From NCBI GenBank assembly GCA_963702565.1, contig CAVPDE010000001.1, positions 15,863-79,862 of the forward strand: a stretch of 64,000 bases of DNA, written 5' to 3'. Under the pieces are notes generated by a model, which worked only from the letters and a program-made list of their open reading frames with translations, ran no database searches and had not been told where the DNA came from. Of the stretch, positions 19,259 through 27,900 are shown one piece after another. Positions within the stretch are counted from its first letter, which is position 1; every line of letters starts with the position of its first letter. The DNA comes from CAVPDE01 sp963702565 (GTDB lineage: Bacteria > Desulfobacterota > DSM-4660 > Desulfatiglandales > HGW-15). The translations under genes and the position numbers were made by a program.

Positions 19259-19314
19259 GTAGGTTTTAAGGTTGCTATTGCGAAACCTTAAAACCTTAGG
19301 ATGTCCCCATTCTC
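19259..19314. repeat. REP-like inverted repeat, copy 2
   Basis: GTAGGTTTTAAGGTT / AAACCTTAAAACCTTA palindrome followed by GGATGTCCCCATTCTC. On the other side it is adjoined by GGGACGCC, so the outer arms GGGAC/GTCCC can also pair. It bounds RHS unit D on its 5' side. The 172 bp to the next gene hold nothing recognisable. Confidence 0.8.
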
Positions 19315-19486
19315 TCTCGTGGCATTTCTAAATGTCAATGGTCCCTATAATGAAAGTCTTGGGGAACGTTTCAAACTGCGCCGGGCCAAGAGCTTGCTCC
19401 CTATCGGAAGGCTGAAGGAGAGGCGCGGGCTGAGAAAAGAGGGATTTGGTCTCTCGGCGACAATTACTTGAGCCCTAGGGATAGGG

Positions 19487-20260
19487 TTATTGACATGTCC
19501 AAGCCTGGTAGGTCACCCAGCTGTAGTAAGGATACCCGTTGCCGAAACTGCACGAACAGGCAGACCAATCCGCACAAGCCGAAGGACCACCACACGGCGG
19601 GTTTGGTTCATACCAGTGGCTCCAGTTTCCTATAGGTTGGTTAGCGCATTGGTCCTGGTAATGGTAAAAATCTGTCTGAAGCAACCATCTATGGGCATTT
19701 CCGTTGTAAATATATCGAGCACGAGGATTGGGGGGATCGCCACAAATACTAAGCCCCGGAATCATAAGGTTAACATCATCCCTCCAAACTGGTTTCCAAT
19801 CTCCATTGCTGCTCCTCAGGTCGCTGGTAGCCCTCATTCCAGCCTCATCCGAAATGCTTACTGCGACTGTTCCACAAGCATTATTTTCAGCGCATAGGTC
19901 AATACTTTCACCATCGCGATCAGTTACTGCAATCTGGCTTTGGCCTCCTTCGGTATTGAAATAGAAATTATCTCCAGATACTATTTCTAAGGTGAAAGGA
20001 GGTTTTGCGAAGCCGTCGGAGTTCACCTTAACCCCCACGCATTGGCCACCAGGAAGCGTGCCTTCCACCAAACTACCCCAATCCACGCCCATTGTAAGAA
20101 CGACCGTAGACTCCCAGTTCACAGGGTACGTCAACGCCTGCCCTGAACTCGTAGGGACAATGCACATGTTCTCCTGCGCCCAGGCCCCTGCGCTCATGCT
20201 CACGAACACCACCAAGAACAGACAACAAAAAGCCAGCCTATTCACAGCCCATCTTCTCAT
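19487..20260 (-). CDS. Secreted cysteine-rich protein, constant-N/variable-C family (copy 3)
   Basis: A 257-residue secreted protein of unknown family. The signal peptide MRRWAVNRLAFCCLFLVVF (cleavage near GAWAQ) and ENMCIVPTSSGQALTYPVNW are shared with copy 1, as are TMGVDWGSL..GTL..GQCV and FYFNTEGGQSQ. The C-terminal half (DPPNPRARYIYNGNAHRWLL, PPCGGPSACADWSACSCSFG) is its own. The ATG at 20260 follows a GGGGGGGAAGG-like site. It sits directly behind RHS core fragment C. Confidence 0.6.
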   Translation of the reverse strand: MRRWAVNRLAFCCLFLVVFVSMSAGAWAQENMCIVPTSSGQALTYPVNWESTVVLTMGVDWGSLVEGTLPGGQCVGVKVNSDGFAKPPFTLEIVSGDNFYFNTEGGQSQIAVTDRDGESIDLCAENNACGTVAVSISDEAGMRATSDLRSSNGDWKPVWRDDVNLMIPGLSICGDPPNPRARYIYNGNAHRWLLQTDFYHYQDQCANQPIGNWSHWYEPNPPCGGPSACADWSACSCSFGNGYPYYSWVTYQAWTCQ

Positions 20261-20658
20261 GGCCTTCCCCCCCTTTTCTTCCTGTTGACTCGAAGTGACT
20301 TTCGATCTCTGCCCCACTCAATCGCCATCACGTTCCTGTTTGGCTCATGCCCATACGTCCGCTCCCTCGGCTGCCCCGGGTTGGATACGGTCACACAATC
20401 ACACTCCCCAGCCTGGTTGTTCACCGTTCCCCCGAACCCATTCGTCAAACCCTTGGGCCCTCCGAAGGGGTTGTATGTAAGGCCGCTCACGAGATTGCCA
20501 AATCCGGTCGCGCTGACCGAAGCAATCTTCCCAAGCTGGCTGTCCCTCGTATTCGTCACCACCCTCCCGCTGGGATATGTCACCGAAGCCACTCTCCCTC
20601 CCGGCCCATAGGCGGAGGTAACCGGGTAGGCTACGCTGCTGATGGTGCTAGTCTTCTG
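20261..20658 (-). pseudogene. RHS/YD-repeat core fragment (unit C)
   Basis: A short RHS core piece, from STISSVAYPVTSAYGPGG to ERTYGHEPNRN, joined to the secreted-protein unit through the same linker (SLRVNRKK) as in units E and F. It lacks the core start and the tip. Its 5' end is abrupt at about 20658, beside the putative immunity gene of unit B, and no REP-like repeat is present at that border. Confidence 0.75.
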
Positions 20659-20721
20659 CTTAGGCGGACACCGCCCTCAGAAGGGGTAGCTGTCAGACGA
20701 AATCTTAGCAACTACAGTTTA

Positions 20722-21003
20722 TCAAAGCCCTTTGCCACACTTAGTGCATTTCTTCGGAATCCAAGAAGTCCAGATACGCAGTTCGGTCCCGAAAACCTTT
20801 ATGGGATTGGATAAGACTGGCTTCCCGCAATTCGGACACTTAAGTTTTAGACAGCATCCTCCAAGCACAAAAGCCACCACAATTAGAGGAACTAAGAAGT
20901 ATTCTGTGAGGTATACTGTGCCGAACAACAAAATGAAGCCACTCACCATCCAAACCAACAGTATTATCCGAAATTTTGCTCTTACAGTCATTTGCACCTG
21001 CAT
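20722..21003 (-). CDS. Small membrane zinc-ribbon protein, putative immunity for RHS tip 2
   Basis: A 93-residue protein with two hydrophobic segments (IILLVWMVSGFILLFGTVYL, LVPLIVVAFVLGG) followed by a zinc-ribbon-like pair of motifs, CPNCGKP and KKCTKCGKGL. Its ATG at 21003 lies one base after the stop of the RHS tip ending at 21005, so the two are coupled. The immunity role is inferred from this arrangement. Confidence 0.55.
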   Translation of the reverse strand: MQVQMTVRAKFRIILLVWMVSGFILLFGTVYLTEYFLVPLIVVAFVLGGCCLKLKCPNCGKPVLSNPIKVFGTELRIWTSWIPKKCTKCGKGL

Positions 21004-21004
21004 C

Positions 21005-22680
21005 CTATTCGCACGGATTCAATTGAGTTGCCTCCCAAAATCGATTGTTCTCTTGTGCCAAGGATTTCAAAAGGCGGAGTAAGTCTCGAAGGGTGAATGT
21101 CCCGGTAAGGCTAACCGTGCCAGAGGCTCCAATCGGGGTAGCGCTGGGACCGAAACCTATCGTACCACCGATGATCTCCTTCGATGTCGGGTCACCAATT
21201 AGTGTAATGCTAATAGGGCCAGCGACAATGTTAATATTTGTCGTTAATCCACGGACGTTTCCGATGCCTCCGCGAACAAATCCAGCAAAGATGTCAGCTG
21301 AGATATTTACTCCTCCTCCAGAGCCGACTGAGCCAAACACCCCTACATCAGCTTTATCTTTCCCTAAGCCAGGATTGATTACAACACCTCCACTTCCTTC
21401 TATTCCAGTGGGGGCTACGGCACTCCCGCCAATCCCTAGCAAAAAGTCTATAAGCCCAAGAGGATCAATGGAGTTCACTGGATTGTTTCTCACATAAGCG
21501 AAAAGGTTTATTCCCCCTACCTGCCCAATCGGATCAGGTGTGATGTATCTCCCAGTCTTGGGATCCTGGTAACGATGCAGGTTGTAATGGAGGCCCGTCT
21601 CGGCATCGTAATACTGGCCGGGCAACCGGATGTTGTTCACCACGCTGGAGCTGGGATGAACATGGGCTTCGCCAAATGGCTCATACCAGGCTTCCCAGGC
21701 AACAGTTCCGCCCGCATTGGTCAGGATTTCGGGGGTGCCGAAGCGGTCATTAAGATAATGATAAATCGCATTGCCTCCAGTCACATCGACCATTGCAACC
21801 CTAACCTTGCCCATGTACAGGTATTCCCGGGTCATGGTGCCGTTGGGCAGGCTCTCGGCTATCAGCTTCCCATCAAGGTCGTAATGGTAAAGCGTGGTTA
21901 TCCCACCAGCGACTTTCTTCACCCTCTGTCCAAGGCCGTTATAGGTGTAGGTGGCTATCGCAGTCTGGCCCTCTTTCGCCTCTTTGAGCTGGTTGTTCTG
22001 GTCATAGATGAAGGTCAGAGTTCCGTCGCTCGTAGGATTGCCGTTGGCATCGTAGCTGAATGTTCTCGGGTCTTGTCCCCCGGTGATCTGGTAAAGACTG
22101 TTGGTTCCCGTGTAGTAACTGTAGCTCTCAGTGACCCCGTTGGTGTTCCTCGTGACCCTGTTCCCACATCATCATAGGTGTAGGCAATGGAGCCATACCT
22201 GCCTGATGCACTGGTCAACCTGTTCAGTTCGTCATACCCGAAGGTCTGATTGTACCAGGGCGTGGTTGTTCCCGCGATGGATGTGAGGTTGCGGTTTGGG
22301 TCATACCCATACGTCCGCTCCCTCGGCTGTCCTGGATTGGATACGGTCACACAATCGCATTCCCCAGCCTGGTTGTTCACCGTTCCCCGAACCCATTCGT
22401 CAGCCCCGTCGGCCCTCCAAACGGCTTGTAAGTCAACCCGCTTGCCAGGGGTGTAGCAATTCCGCTCGCTGTCAGTTCCGAGATCTTTCCAAAAGCGTTC
22501 CTACCGTATGTCGTCACCCTCCCGCCCGGATAGGTCACAGAACCGACCTTCCCTCCAAGCGTGTAGGAATACGTCACCGGGTAGTTGATGCTGTTGATCG
22601 TGCTCGTCTTCTGCACCAGCCTTCCCCTCGCATCGTAGGCGAATGCGATCAGTCCCGATGGATCGTAAACCTGGGCGCCG
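21005..22680 (-). pseudogene. RHS core with glycine-rich tip 2 (unit B, frameshifted)
   Basis: Starts right after the REP-like repeat with YDPSGLIAFAYDARGRL and covers the RHS core through YYDAETGLHYNLHRYQDPKT and the hallmark RNNPVNSIDPLGL. Frameshifts near 22385 and 22165 break it; the last 305 codons (21005-21922) are open. The tip after DPLGL is about 150 residues, rich in Gly and beta-branched residues (GSVGSGGGVNISADIFAGFV, TIGFGPSATPIGASGTVSL), and ends NNRFWEATQLNPCE. The tip family is not recognised. Confidence 0.75.
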
Positions 22681-22737
22681 GTAGGTTTTAAGGTTAATGG
22701 TGCGAAACCTAAAAGCCTTAGAACGTCCCCATTCTCC
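22681..22737. repeat. REP-like inverted repeat, copy 3
   Basis: GTAGGTTTTAAGGTT / AAACCTAAAAGCCTTA palindrome followed by GAACGTCCCCATTCTC, flanked by GGGCGCCG on the outer side. It bounds RHS unit B on its 5' side and lies 57 bp after the lipoprotein gene of unit A. Confidence 0.8.
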
Positions 22738-22794
22738 TCACGCCCGCCTCCTGTGATGGCCGTTCCTTCATCCGCATTCCGTATATCTGAATGA

Positions 22795-23181
22795 CTATTT
22801 GCTTTTCTCATAGTAGTAACCTAGGTCAGCATCAATATACAGCCGAAGGTTCCCTGCGAATGACCTCTTCACTTCCACGACCCAAAAACCAGCTTGCGTG
22901 GATCCGTATCCAGGTAACCCAAAAACAAAGCCGTGAAAAGTGAGCGTGGATCGGCCCTCAGAATATTCAAACTCCCACTTGTTGGCGTTCTTGATCTCTT
23001 TACCATCAAACGCCTTGTAATCGTAGGTGTAGGTTCCATCTGGCTTCAGATCGAGTGAATCAATACCCTTTTGATGGTTTGCCTTGTATTTCCCAAGGAC
23101 CATCGGCCTTTCAATTGGCTTTTCACACCCGAAACAAATTAATAGTAAAGCAAAGAGCATGGCAATTCCGATTCTGTTCAT
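22795..23181 (-). CDS. Lipoprotein, putative immunity for RHS tip 1
   Basis: A 128-residue protein with a lipoprotein signal (MNRIGIAMLFALLLICFGC; acylated Cys followed by EKP) and a small beta-rich domain (LKPDGTYTYDYKAFDGK, WEFEYSEGRSTLTFHGF). Its ATG overlaps the end of the tip 1 frame (stop at 23178) by 4 bp. An envelope-anchored partner is plausible for a secreted RHS toxin, but the function is inferred. Confidence 0.6.
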   Translation of the reverse strand: MNRIGIAMLFALLLICFGCEKPIERPMVLGKYKANHQKGIDSLDLKPDGTYTYDYKAFDGKEIKNANKWEFEYSEGRSTLTFHGFVFGLPGYGSTQAGFWVVEVKRSFAGNLRLYIDADLGYYYEKSK

Positions 23182-24977
23182 CGCTTAATGGCCTCCGTCC
23201 ATGTGTAAGTCTGAGTCATGTTTCCACCAGGGCGAAAGGCTGAGCGACCCCAAGACGGGCCAATACCATAGAGGAATGAAGTCATGCTGGTTGTATTAGT
23301 GATTAAAAAAGCGGATAGAGCTGCCGTCAGGGGTGGGAATGACATCAACCCGATAATTGCCAACAAACTGCTCCGTTGGGTCAAACCCTGCTTGCCAAAG
23401 CCCTTTGAGTCCAAAACCGGGGCTGTAGTTCAAGAGTGGTTCCAGATTTGGAGATTGGTCGCAAGGGTCACGTGAACCTAAAATCTTTGCGGCATTTTTG
23501 GCATAAAAAGCTTCTCTAGCCTTCTTGACACCGGGTGCGTCCATGAGGTCAGTTACTTGATTACTACCAGGGCTAAATGTTCGGACATCAGGACCCGTTC
23601 CAGTTAACCAAGCCGAGAACATGTTGAGTGACTCTGCCCAAGTCAACCCTGAAGGGTCTACAAGCCCGATCGGGTTGCCACGAACATAAGGATACAGATT
23701 AATCCCTCCGGCTTGCCCAATCGGGTCCGGCGTCAAGTACCTCCCTGTCTTTGGATCATAGTATCTGTGGTAGTTGTAGTGGAGCCCGGTTCTTGGTCGA
23801 AGTACTGTCCCGGCAACCTAATGTTGTTAACCACACTGGAACTCGGATGGATGTGGGCTTCGCCGAAAAGGTTCATACCACGCCTCCCAAGCTACAGTCC
23901 CACTCGCGTTCGTGAGGATCTCAGGGGTGCCAAGGCGGTCATTCAGGTAGTGGTAAAGTGCGTTGCCGCCAGCCACGTCCACCATTGCAACCCGCACTTT
24001 CCCCATGTACAGGTATTCCTTCGTCATGGTGCCGGCAGGGAGGCCCTCCGCAATCAGCTTCCCGTCCAGATCATAATGGTAGATCGTGGTTACTCCGCCT
24101 GCAACCTTCTTCACCCTCTGTCCCAAGCCGTTGTAGGTGTACGTGGCTATTGTGTTCGCTCCCTGCTTCACTTCCTTCAGCTGGTTTTGCTGATCGTAAA
24201 TGAAGGTCAGAGTTCCATCACTCGTGGGATTGCCGTTGGCATCGTAGCTGAAGGTTCTGGGGTCTTGTCCCCCGGTGATCTGGTAAAGACTGTTGGTTCC
24301 CGTGTAGTAACTGTAGCTCTCATTGACTCCGTTGGTGTTCCTCGTAAGCCTGTTTCCCACATCATCATAGGTGTAGCCGATCGTTCCGTACCTTCCCATT
24401 GCAGAAAGTAAGCCTGTTCAGCTCATCATACCCGAAGGTCTGGTTGTACTGGGAGTAGTCGTCCCGGTGATGGATGTGAGGTTGCGGTTTGAGTCATACC
24501 CATAGGTCCTCTCCCTCGGTTGTCCCGGATTGGAAACGGTCACACAGTCGCACTCCTCAGCCTGGTTGTTCACCGTCCCTCCAAACCCATTGGTCAAACC
24601 CTTTGGGCCGCCAAACGGGTTGTAGGTCAACCCGCTTACGAGATTGCCAAATCCGGTCGCGCTGACCGATGCGATCTTCCCAAGCTGGCTGTCCCTCGTG
24701 TTCGTCACCACCCTCCCGCTCGGGTACGACACCGAAGCCATTTCCCTCCCGGTCCATAGGCGGAGGTAACCGGGTAGCTGATGCTGTTAATGGTGCTCGT
24801 CTTCTGCAACAACCTCCCCCTGGCATCATAGCCGAAGGCAATAGTCCCAGAGGGGTCGGTCATGTCCGTCAGGCGACCCTTTCCATTGGTGCGCAGATCG
24901 TAGGTGTAGGCAATGTCATCAGTCTGTCCCCGGGATAGTCTGCCACAGTGACCCTGTTCAGGTTGTCATAGGCGTAT
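23178..24977 (-). pseudogene. RHS core end and tip 1 (unit A, frameshifted continuation)
   Basis: Direct continuation of the large RHS gene in shifting frames. Compared with sister copies, single- or two-base indels lie near 25007, 24930, 24741, 24450 and 23870. The core ends in YPYVRGNPIGLVDPSGL. The tip follows (WAESLNMFSAWLTGTGPDVR), reaches GSSIRF, and is interrupted at a run of six T (A at 23305-23310). With five T it would read on into NTTSMTSFLYG and end GNMTQTYTWTEAIKR, a type of ending I recall from other RHS C-termini. Confidence 0.75.
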
Positions 24978-27900
24978 TCAACCGTCACAGCCTTGGCGTC
25001 CTTCTTCATATCTCAGGTTCCCCGCCTCGTCATATGCATACCTCGTAATCCCCGTATCCGGAGAAGTCGTGGACACCACCCTCCCCAAATCGTCATACAC
25101 GTAGGTCGTGACGTGCGAGTTGGCATCCGTGACACTGGCGAGATTCCCCTGGCCGTCATATCCGTATCCCGTTACCACGTCCCTCAGGCTCGGATCATTC
25201 ACCCATTGCGCCACCTCCTCGATCCTATCCATGAAGTCATACCCGTAGGTCGTCAGATTCCCGTTCGGGTCTTCCATGGAACTCACATTCCCGGCATCGT
25301 CATACCCGTATTCACGGTATGTGTCATCCGACTGAATCTCCCGGTACAGCCTCCCAGGATAGCTGGGATGCTCATAACTCCACCGCGTCCTCGATTTGCG
25401 CTCATCACCGCTCGTGTACTTGCCCCTCTCAACCACGTTACCCCGGGGGTAAACTTCATAATCGTGCCTGATGTAGTTCGCCCCTCGATCCAGGATCTTC
25501 CAGAGCCTAGCGTAGTTATCATACTGGAACCCCTGGATTACACCGTCAGGGTCCGTCACCGAAACCAGCAGCCCTCCGACGTAGGCAAACTGGGTGGAGC
25601 TGTCCGGATCATCGGCAAAATTCGTGATGGAGGTGATTCTTCCCCGGCCATCATAGGAAAAGCCCTTGGCCTGGCTGTTCACGTCCGTTATCGTCCCCGG
25701 CCTTCCCGCGTTATCGTAAACCGCAAAATAGGTGCTCCCGATATGAGGCTGGGTAACGGATTCCAGGTTGCCCGTGGAGCTGTTGTAGGTGAAGGTCGTC
25801 ATATCCCCGCTGCCGGCCCTCGGACCGTCCACGGAGAGAACCTGGCCCTTGGCATTATAGGTGAAGGTCGTCACATATGCATAGGCCTGGGTCGTATTGT
25901 TGATATCCTTCGTGTGTCCCTGCTCCACGATCCTGGAGAGCAGCAGGGTGGGGCTTTCATTGGCCGTGGCATCATAATCGTCGTCATAGTCCCAGATCGT
26001 CACCTTGTTCCCGCCGCCAAGCACGCTCGCCTCTGTCCGCGTCAGGGGCACGTTCATGTCCGGATGAAAGGTGTAGTAAATGGTCCGCTGCTCGGGTGAT
26101 CCGTAAGCCAATATCACGGTTCCCGGATTCCCTCTCTCATCGTAATTCTGGTAGCGGTCTATTCTCCCTCCCCCGTATTCCACCTCGGAGAGCCTTCCCC
26201 ACTCATCATAAACCCACTCCACGGCATTGCTCTCTGCATAGGGCGCATTGGTGGTCCCCGTCATTGAGCCCAGTCTTTTCAGCCCATCGACGGTCACCAG
26301 AGCGTAGGTTCGGGTAATGTCATAGACATCCTTCACCTGCACCTGGTTGGGTTGATAAGTGACCAGCTCCACCCCCTTCCCGTCGGGCGATCGGCAGACA
26401 GTAGCCTGGTCATTCGTGTTGTAGGACCACTCCCGGAGGATATGATTGAGGGAGTCCTTTTTCTGGGTAAGATTGTGAACGTCATTGGCGTCGTTGTAGA
26501 CATAAGTGATTCCCGACCCGTCAGCATAGGTCACCGTGGTCAGGTTCTGGTTCCCGTCATAGCCGTATTCCACCCATATCCCGTCATCTACAGCAGCCGT
26601 GACAGGCCCGGTGATGCTTGTCAGCAGCCCGCTGGTGTAATTAAAAGTGAGCACCCGGCCGCTGGCATTGTCGGTCACGGTCTGGAGCCGTCCCTCGCCG
26701 TCATAGGCAAGGGCCAGGGCATTCCCCTTTTCGTCCTCCATCGAACTGAGCCGGCCTGCACTCGTGAATGCGTACCGGCTTCCGTCAAGCCGGTACCAGG
26801 AATACCCTCCTCCCTCGGCCAGGACAAAGCTTCGCTCCCCAAACACTCCTGCATAGTATCCCGTGACCTCTTGAATGAAATACGAGGCTTTGCCGGTTCC
26901 GTCGATGATCTTCAGGAAAGTCCTGCTCCCGAGTTGAGAGGAGGGGTTGAGCGCAGCGCCAAAACTGTGGAACCAGCCATAACCGAGCATCCCGGTCTGA
27001 GTCGCCCGGCTGTTGTAGGCGGCTCTGAAGTTGAAGCTAAGGCTGTTGGGTGAGGGAAAGCTCAGATCTTCCCTGTACTCCAGTGCATTTCCGTTCGTGA
27101 TCCTGATGGAGCCTGCCACCAATCCCGCCTCGCCTTGCTGTTCCTCCGGAGCGTAACCCAAGCCCTCGTCCTGGTAGGAATCCGAAGAGGGCGGCACTTC
27201 GTTTTGGTTGCCAGGGTCTGTGTTGAAGACGTATTCCAGGTAATTTGAAAAGCCGTCACCGTCGTGATCGCCGTTCCTCCCCTGGCTCAGGTCAGGGAAG
27301 TACGCAAGCTCCCACCAGTCAGGAAGCTCGTCACCATCATCATCCCTGCCATAAGGGATGCTCGTTACAGCGACTGTGGCACTATCCGTTGCCGTGCCCC
27401 CTGGGCCGACAGCGGTAATCACATAGGTAGTGGTCACCTCAGGAGTCACCTGAAGGGAGCCGCTCGGAGCGACGCTGCCGATCCCGGGTTCGATAGAGCA
27501 TGACTCGGCATGAGTAGACGTCCACGACAGGTTGGCCGATTCCCCGGCGTGAATGGTCTGAGGGGTCGCCGTTATGCTGGCCGTTGGCATTGGCGCAGAC
27601 CCCAGGGAGACGACCAGGTCAACCAGTGAGCCTCCTGCCACAGAGGTTCCGGCTGCCGGATTCTGGCTGATCACCAGGCCCTCTGCAACCGTGGCGCTGT
27701 ATTGATGCGACGTTGTTCCAACAGCGAGTCCTGCCGCGGTGATGGTCGCTCCCGCATCCATCTGGGAAAGCCCCACCACATCAGGGACCTGAATCGTTCC
27801 CGGGAGAGTCACGATGGTTACAGAATTGACCTGTCCAGCAACAATGCCACTCGCACCACTCCAGTACTGACCGCCTTGATAATCAGCCCTGAAGTCGTAT

